Of a stretch of 64,000 nucleotides of DNA, positions 18,165 to 27,086 are shown one piece after another. The stretch is from Mesorhizobium amorphae CCNWGS0123 (lineage in GTDB: Bacteria > Pseudomonadota > Alphaproteobacteria > Rhizobiales > Rhizobiaceae), in NCBI RefSeq assembly GCF_001686985.1, contig NZ_CP015318.1, positions 2,602,001-2,666,000 on the forward strand, in the 5' to 3' direction. The translations under genes and the position numbers were made by a program. The first letter of the stretch is position 1, and each line of letters opens with the position of its first letter. Below the pieces are notes generated by a model. That model saw only the letters and a list, made by a program, of their open reading frames with translations, made no database searches and was not told the origin of the DNA.

Positions 18165-18785
18165 TCAGGGATGGAGCGTGACGATATAGGCTTGGCCCCC
18201 CGAGCTAAGACTTGCCAACTCGATACTGTCCAGTTTTTTCCGTCCGACTGTGCGGATGATTTTCTGAACATAGTCGTCTGAATATCTTCGGTGCAAAAAC
18301 TGAACGCCATTGATCGTTTCGTAGTTTTCCACGATATCACGTCCGTCGCTCGGCCAAGTCGTGAAGATGCATGTCTTCTTTGCTACGCGAAACAGTTCGC
18401 TCACGAACGGCTTGATCTCCGGGATGTGACCAAGCACCTCGAAGGACAGCACGACATCGAACTCCTGATCTCTGAAAACAAGCTCGTAACCGTCGCCATA
18501 AAGAAATTGTCCTTGAGGGAAATTTTGTCTCGCTATCTCGAGCATCTTCACGGACGAATCGACGCCTGTGTATCTTGAGGTGACAGGTAGGGTCGTCACA
18601 AGCTTCTCGTATACGAGGCCGGTTCCGCAGCCCACTTCCAAAATGGACGTTTGAGCGGTGGCATAGTGAGAGACGATGTCGGCCAATTGTCCGCGATGAG
18701 CAATCTCATTGGCGGAATCCTGCCAGATCGCCTGGAGCTCTGTGGCAATATTGCCGATATCCCATTTCTCCCAATCCCTGCTCAT
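18165..18785 (-). CDS. class I SAM-dependent methyltransferase
   Basis: 206 aa, antisense to the rest of the polysaccharide locus. SILEVGCGTGLVYEKL (residues about 47-62) is motif I of Rossmann methyltransferases, TGVDSSVKMLEIA is motif II and FDVVLSFEVLGHI is motif IV. ATG 18785 has GAGGA upstream. Likely roles are O-methylation of a sugar, perhaps as chain terminator, or a small-molecule reaction. It stands alone on its strand, and its promoter must lie in the 426 bp gap on its right. Confidence 0.82.
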   Translation of the reverse strand: MSRDWEKWDIGNIATELQAIWQDSANEIAHRGQLADIVSHYATAQTSILEVGCGTGLVYEKLVTTLPVTSRYTGVDSSVKMLEIARQNFPQGQFLYGDGYELVFRDQEFDVVLSFEVLGHIPEIKPFVSELFRVAKKTCIFTTWPSDGRDIVENYETINGVQFLHRRYSDDYVQKIIRTVGRKKLDSIELASLSSGGQAYIVTLHP

Positions 18786-19211
18786 TGCACAATTCCTCAG
18801 TTCTTGAAGATCGCGCCAGGAAGGCTGTTGCCCGGCCGCAGCACAATCTGGGGTCTATGTTGGCCCGAATTCGAGCGGCGCTCTGGCAGTCACTTCACTA
18901 CCTTCATCGCCGATCGATAAGGGTTGAAATCGCTACCTATCCAGTATGCCCTTTCTGAGGCGGTGTTTCCAAAGCAAGAACAACGGGTCGGAGCTGCCAA
19001 GAACGGATATCGGGCCGTCGTTTCACCATTCATGAAGGCGGTTGTGCGAGGCTCCGTCGGGGAGCTACCCTATCATCCGGTGGTGAAGCATCCGTTCCCC
19101 GATGGCACGGCATACTATCCATCGAGGATGTCGCCAACAGCAGCGTGGGAAATAGGGCCAGCAAACTAGGCGCTCGTAGTCGACGCCTTCCCGGATCTAT
19201 GGAGCTTATGA
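18786..19211. other. 426 bp gap between divergent units
   Basis: No convincing gene. A frame of 81 codons (18924-19169) has no family-like features. The region must hold promoters for the methyltransferase (minus strand) and for the CDP-sugar operon (plus strand), but no clear -35/-10 pair was found. Its composition is mixed, and it may be a junction between separately acquired modules. Confidence 0.5.
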
Positions 19212-19982
19212 ATGAAAGCGGTGATACTCGCCGGCGGACTCGGTACGCGATTGGCGGAAGAGACGTCTATTCGACCCAAGCCATTGGTGGAAATTGGCGG
19301 CCGACCGATTCTTTGGCATATTATGAAGAGCTATTCAGCGCACGGTATAAATGAATTTATAGTTTGTTGCGGTTATAAAGGATATATGATCAAGGAATAT
19401 TTTGCAAATTACTTCCTGCATATGTGTGACGTAACCTTTGACATTGCGAAAAACCAGATGGTAACTCATCAGAGTCGAGCCGAGGATTGGAGGGTTACGG
19501 TTATTGACACTGGAGATAGCACCATGACGGGAGGACGCCTCCGTCGCGTGCGTGAATACATAGGCGATGAGACTTTCTGCTTCACCTATGGCGACGGCGT
19601 TGGTGACATAGACATTGCGGCAACCATTGAGTTTCATCGTCACCACGGCAAACTCGCAACGCTTACGGCCGCGACACCGCCCGGCCGCTTCGGCGCGCTT
19701 AACCTGGACGGTGATGACGTCAAATCATTTCAGGAAAAACCGAAGGCCGATGGGGGAGTGATCAATGCAGGGTTCTTCGTCTTGGAGCCGCAGGTGATCG
19801 ACCGCATCTCCGGCGACGCGACGGTTTGGGAGAGGGAGCCCCTCGAGACCCTCGCGTCAGATGGTCAACTTGCTGCCTGGCGCCACAATGGCTTCTGGCA
19901 ACCCATGGACACGCTACGTGATCGTCACCAGCTCGAGGCGTTGTGGGAGGGCGGCAAGGCGCCATGGCGAGTGTGGCAATGA
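19212..19982 (+). CDS. rfbF: glucose-1-phosphate cytidylyltransferase RfbF
   Basis: 256 aa. It forms CDP-glucose from CTP and glucose-1-phosphate. [16 protein letters not shown] at the N-terminus with [19 protein letters not shown] is diagnostic for the cytidylyl rather than the thymidylyl enzyme. [13 protein letters not shown] carries the metal-binding Asp and [18 protein letters not shown] is also typical. GGAG precedes the ATG. It is the first gene of a five-gene operon in which every junction overlaps. Confidence 0.94.
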   Translation: MKAVILAGGLGTRLAEETSIRPKPLVEIGGRPILWHIMKSYSAHGINEFIVCCGYKGYMIKEYFANYFLHMCDVTFDIAKNQMVTHQSRAEDWRVTVIDTGDSTMTGGRLRRVREYIGDETFCFTYGDGVGDIDIAATIEFHRHHGKLATLTAATPPGRFGALNLDGDDVKSFQEKPKADGGVINAGFFVLEPQVIDRISGDATVWEREPLETLASDGQLAAWRHNGFWQPMDTLRDRHQLEALWEGGKAPWRVWQ

Positions 19983-21055
19983 CAGCCGTCAATCCCAACC
20001 CGGATTTCTGGGCCGGCAAAAGAGTTCTTGTTACGGGTCACACCGGCTTCAAGGGTAGCTGGATTTGCATCTGGCTTTCGACGATGGGAGCGAGGATCAC
20101 GGGGCTCTCGTTGGACCCGGACACCACCCCATCGCTCTATGACATCGCTGGAGTGAGCAGGTTCCTTGAGGCAGACTTGCGCTGCGACATTCGCGACGCC
20201 GGCAGGCTACGCGACGCAGTTTTGTCCGCAGAGCCCGAAATCGTGCTGCATTTGGCGGCCCAACCGCTGGTGCGCCGCTCATATTCCGACCCGCTTGCGA
20301 CCTATGCAACGAACGTCATGGGCACCGCGCATCTCCTGGAGGCCGTTCGACATACGCCGTCCGTCAAGGTCGTTGTCAACGTCACCACCGACAAATGCTA
20401 CGAGAATCGCGAATGGGTTTGGGCCTATCGCGAGGACGAGGCGATGGGAGGTCACGACCCCTATTCGAGCAGCAAAGGCTGCTCCGAACTTGTAACCGCG
20501 GCGTACCGCCGTTCGTTCCTGGCCGCGGCGGGCGTTGGCGTCGCGACTGCCCGCGCCGGCAACGTCATAGGTGGCGGAGACTGGTCGGCAGACAGGTTGG
20601 TGCCAGATTTTCTACGCGCCATCGATCGCAATGAAACACTCGTCATCCGATCGCCCGAAGCGACTCGTCCTTGGCAACACGTGCTCGAGCCATTGTCTGG
20701 CTATCTGTTGGTGGCCGAAGCGTTGTGGCGCGACAATGTCGGCTTCGCCGAAGGCTGGAATTTTGGACCGGACGAGGATGATGCCAAGCCGGTACGCTGG
20801 ATCGTCGAGACACTGCATGCCTTACTTCCGCAGACGCGCTGGGAGACCTTCGACGGCGAGCGCCCGCACGAGGCAGGCATGCTGACCCTGTCGAGTTCAA
20901 AGGCCCGGGCCAGATTGAAATGGCAGCCCCGCTGGAGACTTCGTCGCGCGCTCGAAGCGACGGTTCAATGGCATGACGCCTGGACGCGCGGCCAAGACAT
21001 GGCTGAGCTGTGTCGGGAACAGATCGGCAGCTATCTGGATAGCCCCGTCCCATGA
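19979..21055 (+). CDS. rfbG: CDP-glucose 4,6-dehydratase RfbG
   Basis: 358 aa extended SDR enzyme making CDP-4-keto-6-deoxyglucose. The ATG at 19979 overlaps the rfbF stop (ATGA); an ATG at 19964 is possible. The NAD motif [10 protein letters not shown] is the characteristic RfbG variant, and [13 protein letters not shown] carries the catalytic Tyr and Lys. [19 protein letters not shown] and [14 protein letters not shown] are further family marks. Its 4-keto product can be epimerised and C-methylated by the next two enzymes. Confidence 0.94.
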   Translation: MTAVNPNPDFWAGKRVLVTGHTGFKGSWICIWLSTMGARITGLSLDPDTTPSLYDIAGVSRFLEADLRCDIRDAGRLRDAVLSAEPEIVLHLAAQPLVRRSYSDPLATYATNVMGTAHLLEAVRHTPSVKVVVNVTTDKCYENREWVWAYREDEAMGGHDPYSSSKGCSELVTAAYRRSFLAAAGVGVATARAGNVIGGGDWSADRLVPDFLRAIDRNETLVIRSPEATRPWQHVLEPLSGYLLVAEALWRDNVGFAEGWNFGPDEDDAKPVRWIVETLHALLPQTRWETFDGERPHEAGMLTLSSSKARARLKWQPRWRLRRALEATVQWHDAWTRGQDMAELCREQIGSYLDSPVP

Positions 21056-21615
21056 GCGCGCGTTTTTCCGTCGAGCAAACGCCCCTGACCGGGCTTCTGT
21101 TGATTGCGCGGAAGGTCATCGGCGATCATCGCGGCTACTTGGAGCGGTTGTTCTGCACCACCGAGTTTGCCTCTTTCCTCGATGGGCGCAAGATTGCCCA
21201 GATCAATCACACGTTGACACGAAACACCGGAGCGGCGCGCGGCATGCATTTTCAGCGTGAGCCCTATCAAGAGACGAAGATCGTGTCGTGTTTGCGCGGC
21301 GAGGTCTTCGACGTTGCCGTCGATCTTCGGAAGGGGTCTGCCACATTTGGCAAATGGTATGGCGCTGTTCTAAGCGCCGAAAATCATAGCAGTCTCTACA
21401 TTCCCGAAGGCTTCGCCCATGGCTTTCAGACGCTATGCAGCGATTGCGAGATGCTCTATTTCCACACGGCTCCCTACGCCGCCGAGGCGGAGGACGCCGT
21501 CAACATGCTCGATCCCGCATTCGGCATCGAATGGCCCTTGGCCATCACCGAGCGCTCGGCTCGCGACGAAGGCCATCCTTTCATCACAAGCGCATTCGAG
21601 AGTTTGAAGACATGA
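21052..21615 (+). CDS. cupin-type nucleotide-sugar epimerase (RmlC-like) of the CDP pathway
   Basis: 187 aa, overlapping rfbG by ATGA. It is related to RmlC at 7318 but clearly distinct. The catalytic His66 is kept in ARGMHFQ and Tyr142 in TAPYAA aligns with the RmlC acid. PEGFAHGFQTL is the cupin strand. From position in the operon it should act on CDP-4-keto-6-deoxyglucose, inverting C3, C5 or both. Its enolising chemistry next to the keto group suits a partner C-methyltransferase. Confidence 0.85.
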   Translation: MSARFSVEQTPLTGLLLIARKVIGDHRGYLERLFCTTEFASFLDGRKIAQINHTLTRNTGAARGMHFQREPYQETKIVSCLRGEVFDVAVDLRKGSATFGKWYGAVLSAENHSSLYIPEGFAHGFQTLCSDCEMLYFHTAPYAAEAEDAVNMLDPAFGIEWPLAITERSARDEGHPFITSAFESLKT

Positions 21616-22838
21616 TTTGTAGACACTGCCGTGCACCGGTCACGCAGAGCTTCGTCGACCTAGGCAGCGCGCCCCCTTCGAACGCATACCTAACTGCAGA
21701 GGCAATGCGGGGTCCGGAGAAGTGGTTTCCGCTCCACGTTCTCGTTTGCACTCAATGTTGGCTGGTGCAAACAGAGGATTTTGCAAGGTTTGACGAACTG
21801 TTTGACCAGGAATATGCGTATTTCTCCAGCTTTTCGGCCTCCTGGCTTAAGCATTCCAAGCACTATTGTGAGGCAATGACTGCACGGTTCGGCCTCAGCG
21901 CCGCTAGCCACGTGGTCGAAGTTGCCGCCAATGACGGCTATCTGTTGCAATATTTCAAGGCAGCCGACATTCCATGTCTTGGCATCGAACCTACTGAAAG
22001 CACTGCCAGGGCAGCGCGCGAAAAGGGGATCGACATAGTCCAGTCGTTTTTCGGCGAGGCACTCGGTCAAAAGCTAGCGAACGAGGGCCGGGGTGCTGAC
22101 CTTACCGTCGCGAACAATGTGCTCGCTCACGTGCCGGATATCAATGATTTCGTGAAGGGGTTTGCGAGGATCTTGAAACCGAACGGCGTTTCGACTTTCG
22201 AATTTCCTTCCCTGCTCAATCTACGTGATCTCGTCCAGTTCGATACGATTTATCATGAGCATTTCTCCTATCTATCTTTGACCGCAGCAGATCAAATATT
22301 CGACGCGAATGGCTTGTCTGTCTTCGATGTCGAAGAGTTGTCGACTCATGGTGGCAGCTTGCGCGTATTCGCGCAGAGGAAAGACACGGGGAAGCACGAA
22401 AAACGCGCCTCTGTTGAAGCGATGCTGGAGCGTGAGAGGGCTGCGGGACTCACTTCTCGCGAAGGCTATGCCGGTTTCCAGGCGAGAACCAATCATGCAA
22501 AGAACGCGCTGCTTTCATTTCTCATCGCAGCGCGGGACGACGGAAAGAAGGTCGTCGCCTACGGTGCCGCTGCAAAGGGTAACACATTCCTCAACTACGC
22601 CGGTATTCGGCCGGACCTGATAAGCGTTGTGGTGGACCTCAATCCTGCCAAGCAGGGGAAGTTCATGCCAGGAAGCAGGATTCCAATCGCCGGCGAAGAA
22701 AAGATTCGCGACGAAAAGCCAGACTACATAGTTATCCTTCCATGGAATCTGTCTGAAGAGATAACCAGCCAACTTGCATACGTCCGCGAATGGGGTGCAC
22801 GCTTTGTGACGTCCATACCTGAACTCAAGGTATTTTGA
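21612..22838 (+). CDS. nucleotide-sugar C-methyltransferase (TylC3/TcaB9/NovU type)
   Basis: 408 aa, overlapping the epimerase by ATGA. The N-terminal zinc-binding part has C3, C6, C46 and C49. The SAM-binding Rossmann motif VVEVAANDGYLL begins at 101. YHEH at 214-217 corresponds to the Glu-His pair proposed to be catalytic in TcaB9. The C-terminal domain contains VVAYGAAAKGNTFLNY and VDLNPAKQGKFMPGS, the hallmark of three-domain sugar C-methyltransferases. Characterised members methylate C3 of 4-keto-6-deoxy sugars. A branched 3-C-methyl sugar is therefore predicted. Confidence 0.88.
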   Translation: MICRHCRAPVTQSFVDLGSAPPSNAYLTAEAMRGPEKWFPLHVLVCTQCWLVQTEDFARFDELFDQEYAYFSSFSASWLKHSKHYCEAMTARFGLSAASHVVEVAANDGYLLQYFKAADIPCLGIEPTESTARAAREKGIDIVQSFFGEALGQKLANEGRGADLTVANNVLAHVPDINDFVKGFARILKPNGVSTFEFPSLLNLRDLVQFDTIYHEHFSYLSLTAADQIFDANGLSVFDVEELSTHGGSLRVFAQRKDTGKHEKRASVEAMLERERAAGLTSREGYAGFQARTNHAKNALLSFLIAARDDGKKVVAYGAAAKGNTFLNYAGIRPDLISVVVDLNPAKQGKFMPGSRIPIAGEEKIRDEKPDYIVILPWNLSEEITSQLAYVREWGARFVTSIPELKVF

Positions 22839-23728
22839 TGCGCGTCGCGGTAACAGGCGCGACAGGCTTTATTGGACGTCATGTCCTGGCCGAACTGTGT
22901 CGGCGTGGTCATGAAACGACAGCGTGCGTGCGCGACGCTTCGCGTCTGCCGGATGAATTCCTGCAGATGGGGACGGGAGTCCGGCAGATTGCCATAGGCG
23001 CTGGCGACGAGCCTGACTGGCCGAGCTTGGGTTCGCCGGACGTGCTTATCCATCTTGCATGGGATGGATTGCCGAACTACCACTCGCCGCACCATTTTGA
23101 GAAAGAGCTGCCGGACCAGTACTCATTCCTCGCTCGGCTCGTAAAGACCGGATTGCCGGCGCTAACTGTGACAGGAACTTGCTTCGAATATGGTATGCAA
23201 TCTGGTGCTCTCGGTGAGGAGACCATATGCTTACCGAGCAATTGCTACGGATTTGCCAAGAACACCTTATACAAGAAATTGCAATTTCTCTCGGCCAAAC
23301 ATAGCTTTAATCTCGTTTGGGCACGATTATTTTATCTGTATGGTGACGGTCAGTCCTCCAACTCGCTTCTTTCGCAATTGCGTAATGCGGTTGCAGAAAG
23401 AAAGAAAGTCTTCGACATGTCCGGCGGTGAGCAGTTACGCGACTATCTGCCGGTGACTACCGTTTCAAGGTTTCTTTGTACACTTGCGACGCTGGGGCAA
23501 GACATTGGCCCGATCAACATCTGCTCGGGGAAGCCGATTTCGGTTCGTAGATTGGTTGAGACCTGGATTCGGGAATATGGCTGGAAGATAGAGCTCAACC
23601 TTGGCCACTATCCCTATCCAGACTATGAGCCGCTGGCCTTCTGGGGAAAGACCGATAAGCTTTCGACTTTCATCTCAATAGCCGATGCGGTTCAACCCGC
23701 TTCGATGGAAGTATCAAAAGCGCCCTGA
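22838..23728 (+). CDS. NAD-dependent epimerase/reductase, probable 4-ketoreductase of the CDP-sugar pathway
   Basis: 296 aa extended SDR starting at ATG 22838, whose A is the last base of the methyltransferase stop. VTGATGFIGRHVLAEL is the cofactor motif at the N-terminus and CYGFAKNTLYKKL holds the Tyr-x3-Lys active site. As the last gene of the operon it most likely reduces the C4 keto group of the methylated intermediate, giving the finished CDP sugar. An epimerase role is the alternative. Confidence 0.82.
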   Translation: MRVAVTGATGFIGRHVLAELCRRGHETTACVRDASRLPDEFLQMGTGVRQIAIGAGDEPDWPSLGSPDVLIHLAWDGLPNYHSPHHFEKELPDQYSFLARLVKTGLPALTVTGTCFEYGMQSGALGEETICLPSNCYGFAKNTLYKKLQFLSAKHSFNLVWARLFYLYGDGQSSNSLLSQLRNAVAERKKVFDMSGGEQLRDYLPVTTVSRFLCTLATLGQDIGPINICSGKPISVRRLVETWIREYGWKIELNLGHYPYPDYEPLAFWGKTDKLSTFISIADAVQPASMEVSKAP

Positions 23729-23743
23729 GCGCAAATACCTTTG

Positions 23744-23771
23744 CCGCTGCCGTCTATGACGGCTGCAGCGG
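23744..23771 (+). terminator. weak hairpin after the CDP-sugar operon
   Basis: GCCGTC/GACGGC around a TAT loop, extended by CCGCT/AGCGG with a small bulge, lies 16 bp after the stop. There is no T-run, so termination is only suggested. Confidence 0.3.
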
Positions 23772-23981
23772 AGCCTGGGCACTGTGGCAGCCCTGCACCC
23801 CAATCCCTTACCCCGCTTCTTTGCAGAAAAATTCTCTGGTGATGCCCCCAACTCCGCGCTATGCGATAGAGGGCGGCGGGTTGAAGATTTGGCACTCTGA
23901 TAGGTGGCCGGTGGCGGATGACAGTCGATCTGGCGCCACTTTAGCGCTACTATCTTCGCGCCTGGAGTTCAGTACTAGCCA

Positions 23982-25970
23982 ATGACCTCATATGTAGAAG
24001 CCGTGTCCGGACTTCGGCCGAAGATACGGCGCGCCATCATCATGCTTCAGGACATCGTCATGGTCCTGATCGCGATGGTGCTCAGCCTGGTGCTGTCGCG
24101 GTCGAATCTTTCGTTCGATACGTTCTCACCTACGGGCCTGGCATTCTGGGCGAGCATTGTCGTTCTCAGCCATTTGCTGTTCAGATATTGCGGCCTCTAC
24201 AACACCGTGTGGCGGTTCGCCTCGACGCCCGACTTCTTCAACATCCTGAAGGGCTGCGCGACCTTGACTGTGCTGCTCTATAGCGCCTCGCTGGCGTTTC
24301 GGGCCTTCCAGCCGGTGATCGGCCTCAACGAGCGCCAGTTCATCGTCTTCTTCCTGGTCTCCTTCACCATAATATCGGCGCCCCGGCTCTACTACCGGTT
24401 CCTTCGCGACGGCGCGAGCTGGCGCATCCTCGGCCGCGGCACCAACAACAAGCTGGTCAAGCAGGCACTGTTCATCGGCAGGCTGAGCGAGGCCGACGTG
24501 ATCATCCGTTTCACACGCACGGCGCAGCCGGCCGAATATGCCATCGCCGGCATCATGGCCATCGAGAGCGAGGCGCGGCGGGGCACGCGAATCCAGGGCG
24601 TTCCGGTGGTGGCGCTCCGCCCGCGCCTTGTCGAAGTGCTGGAGGAATACGCCAAGGGCACCGAGAATCTCGATCTGTTGATTTTCGGCAACGGCGCCGA
24701 ACGCGAGATCGAGGAATATTCGGAGCTGGTTCGCGTCGCCCGCCACAGCGGCATTGCCGTCGTTCAGTTCTCCGGCTTCTCGGAGCTCGGGCAGGGCGGC
24801 AAGCTGGTCCTCGACGCTGTCGAGATGGAAACGATCCTGCGCCGCTCGACCGTTCCGCCCGACATCGAGCGTATCGGCGCTTTCGTCGGCGGCAAGCGCG
24901 TCCTGGTGACGGGGGGTGCCGGCTCCATCGGTCGCATCCTGGTCAAGCGCTCGCTGGAACTCGGCGCCGAGGCCGTTCTGGTCGCCGATATCTCGGAATT
25001 CGGCATTTTCCAGCTCGACCAGTCCATCGAGGAAAAGGACCATGATCGGCTGAAATGCCGCATCATCGATGTCACCGACCGGCGCCAGATGACGCGCGTC
25101 GTCAGCGAATTCAAGCCGGCCATCATCTTCCATGCCGCGGCGCTGAAGCACGTGCCGCTGCTCGAGGAGAACTGGGAATCGGCCATTCAGACCAACATTT
25201 TCGGAACGCTCGCCTGCGCCGAAGTCGCCGCCAAATGCGGGGTGCCGCAGTTCCTGCTGATTTCGAGCGACAAGGCGGTCGACCCCACCTCGGTGCTCGG
25301 CATCACCAAAAGGGCGGCCGAGCAGATCGTCAGTTCCTTGCATGGGACGCATGCCACCGGGCTCGGCGGGCGGCGCTCCGGCACCAAATTCATCGCCGTG
25401 CGCTTTGGCAACGTGTTTGGCTCCAACGGCTCCGTGGCCACCATCTTCCAGGCGCAGATCGAGGCGGGTGGCCCAGTCACCATCACCGACCGGCGCATGA
25501 CGCGCTATTTCATGACCGTGGCCGAGGCCGTCGACCTTGTCATCATGTCGGCCGCCGATTCGGAGCGGCGCGAGGGCAAGGACGACTATGCCATCTATAT
25601 GCTCGACATGGGCAAGCCCGTGCCGATCCTCGAGGTCGCCGAAACCATGATCCGCATGGCCGGCAAGAGCCCCTACTCCGACATTCCGATCCGTTTCACC
25701 GGCATCAGGCCCGGCGAGAAGCTGCACGAGACGCTTCAGGGCGAGAACGAGGAGATCGTCAAGCTCGATATTGCCAAGATTTTCGGCCTGCGGACCGATG
25801 TCGTGGAATGGCCCAGGATCCAGGCCGCGCTGACGATGCTGCAGGTGGCGATGCGTGACCAGGACAAGGCGGCGGCACTTGCCGTGCTGGCCGGACTGTA
25901 TCAGGCTGAGAAGCCAATTGAGGGCGCGCGCCAGGAAACCAGACCGAAAACAGTCGGACAAGTCGGCTAG
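23982..25970 (+). CDS. membrane-bound nucleotide-sugar 4,6-dehydratase (CapD/WbpM/PglF family)
   Basis: 662 aa. Four hydrophobic segments in the first 150 residues anchor it in the inner membrane. A first Rossmann-like part and then the catalytic SDR domain follow (VLVTGGAGSIGRILV near 307). Long members such as WbpM and PglF convert UDP-GlcNAc to the 4-keto-6-deoxy sugar. The catalytic stretch SSDKAVDPTSVLGITKR (about 427-443) has Leu where WbpM-type enzymes have the Met of the Ser-Met-Lys triad. TGIRPGEKLHE is typical near the end. With the reductase at 27632 and the transferase at 27087 it resembles the WreV-WreQ-WreU set of Rhizobium etli for N-acetylquinovosamine. Confidence 0.9.
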   Translation: MTSYVEAVSGLRPKIRRAIIMLQDIVMVLIAMVLSLVLSRSNLSFDTFSPTGLAFWASIVVLSHLLFRYCGLYNTVWRFASTPDFFNILKGCATLTVLLYSASLAFRAFQPVIGLNERQFIVFFLVSFTIISAPRLYYRFLRDGASWRILGRGTNNKLVKQALFIGRLSEADVIIRFTRTAQPAEYAIAGIMAIESEARRGTRIQGVPVVALRPRLVEVLEEYAKGTENLDLLIFGNGAEREIEEYSELVRVARHSGIAVVQFSGFSELGQGGKLVLDAVEMETILRRSTVPPDIERIGAFVGGKRVLVTGGAGSIGRILVKRSLELGAEAVLVADISEFGIFQLDQSIEEKDHDRLKCRIIDVTDRRQMTRVVSEFKPAIIFHAAALKHVPLLEENWESAIQTNIFGTLACAEVAAKCGVPQFLLISSDKAVDPTSVLGITKRAAEQIVSSLHGTHATGLGGRRSGTKFIAVRFGNVFGSNGSVATIFQAQIEAGGPVTITDRRMTRYFMTVAEAVDLVIMSAADSERREGKDDYAIYMLDMGKPVPILEVAETMIRMAGKSPYSDIPIRFTGIRPGEKLHETLQGENEEIVKLDIAKIFGLRTDVVEWPRIQAALTMLQVAMRDQDKAAALAVLAGLYQAEKPIEGARQETRPKTVGQVG

Positions 25971-26018
25971 AGCATGATCCCGAAAAATGGGAACCGGTTT
26001 TCGGAAAAGATCATGCTC
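25970..26018. repeat. rhizobial palindromic intergenic repeat (GAGCATGATC type)
   Basis: GAGCATGATC at 25970-25979 and its complement GATCATGCTC at 26009-26018 enclose a second inverted pair, CCGAAAA (25980-25986) and TTTTCGG (25998-26004), around AACCGG. This element type is widespread in Mesorhizobium and relatives. It starts on the last base of the dehydratase stop. Confidence 0.8.
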
Positions 26019-26036
26019 AAACAAGAAAATAGAGCC

Positions 26037-26059
26037 CCATCCCGATTCTATCGGGATGG
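26037..26059. repeat. perfect 10 bp hairpin before the GT2 gene
   Basis: CCATCCCGAT (26037-26046), loop TCT and ATCGGGATGG (26050-26059). No T-run follows. It may belong to the same repeat cluster or act as a terminator-like structure. Confidence 0.65.
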
Positions 26060-26150
26060 AACAGCCTCTAGACTCTGTCGCAGATGGCCGTGATTGGCTA
26101 TTGAAACCAATCCGATAGCCATTTCGGGCAGTTCAGGTGATTCTAAACCC

Positions 26151-27083
26151 GTGATCAGACAAGACCAGCGCGTGGCCGTTCTGTTGGGGACGAAGGACGG
26201 CGCGGCCTTCCTCGCCGAGCAGCTGGAGTCGCTGCTCGCGCAGTCGCATCCCCACATCGACCTGTGGGTCTCCGACGACGGCTCCACGGACGGCACGACC
26301 GATCTGATCCGCGCGTGGCAGGCCCGCTGGCACAAGGGCCGGCTGACCCTGATGGAAGGACCGCGCCGGGGCTTCGCCGCCAATTTCCGTTCGATGATCG
26401 TCGATCCGCGCATCGATGCCGACTGCTACGCCTTTTGCGACCAGGACGACGTCTGGGAGCCCGACCGGCTGGAAAGCGCGCTGCGCTGGATCGAGACACT
26501 GGATGCGGCGACCCCGCTTCTGTTCTGCTCCAGAACCGCGACCATTTCCGAAACCGGAACCGCCGAAGGCCATTCGCCGCTGTTCGGGCAGCCGCCATCG
26601 TTTCGCAATGCCCTCGTACAGAGCATCGCCGGCGGCAACACGATGATGATCAACCGCACCGCGCGTGACCTCCTGGCCAAGGCATCGGCAAGGACGGAGT
26701 TCGTCAGCCACGACTGGTGGGCCTACCTGATCGTCACCGCCGCCGGCGGCATTGTCCGCTACGATCCGCGGCCCCTGGTGCGCTACCGCCAGCACGCGGC
26801 AAATCTGGTTGGCGCCAATGTCTCCTGGAGGGCAAGGCTTTCCAGGCTCGCGCGCCTGTCCAGGGGCGAGTTTGCCGGCTGGACCGACACCAATCTCGGC
26901 GGCCTCGCCGTCAACCGCGATATCCTCACCAAGGATGCGGCGGCCTGCCTCGGCCTGTTCATAAGGGCACGCAAGGGCAATGTGGTTCGCCGCTTGCGCC
27001 TGCTGCGCAGGAGCGGCGTCTACCGACAGACGTTGTTGGGAACGCTTGGGCTTTATCTGGCTTTCCTCTGGCGCCGGATCTAG
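26151..27083 (+). CDS. GT2 family glycosyltransferase (rhamnosyltransferase-like)
   Basis: 310 aa from GTG 26151, which leaves the usual short N-terminus before VAVLLGTKDGAAFLAEQLESL; a TTG at 26094 is the alternative and neither start has a good ribosome-binding site. The nucleotide-binding SDDGSTDGT and acceptor-side FCDQDDVWEPDRL are typical of the rhamnosyltransferase-like GT2 branch. HDWWAYLI and RPLVRYRQHAANLVG complete the pattern. It is likely to add an early sugar, possibly rhamnose from the rml pathway, to the primed lipid carrier. Three bases separate it from the next gene. Confidence 0.85.
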   Translation: MIRQDQRVAVLLGTKDGAAFLAEQLESLLAQSHPHIDLWVSDDGSTDGTTDLIRAWQARWHKGRLTLMEGPRRGFAANFRSMIVDPRIDADCYAFCDQDDVWEPDRLESALRWIETLDAATPLLFCSRTATISETGTAEGHSPLFGQPPSFRNALVQSIAGGNTMMINRTARDLLAKASARTEFVSHDWWAYLIVTAAGGIVRYDPRPLVRYRQHAANLVGANVSWRARLSRLARLSRGEFAGWTDTNLGGLAVNRDILTKDAAACLGLFIRARKGNVVRRLRLLRRSGVYRQTLLGTLGLYLAFLWRRI

Positions 27084-27086
27084 AGC

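Noticed and set aside
18924..19169. 81-codon frame in the gap before rfbF
   Set aside because: It has no recognisable domain, signal peptide or good ribosome-binding site, and its composition is not convincing. The region was recorded as non-coding.
25970..26059. Insertion-sequence ends around the nested palindromes
   Set aside because: No transposase and no target duplication are visible. The elements match the short palindromic repeats common between rhizobial genes.
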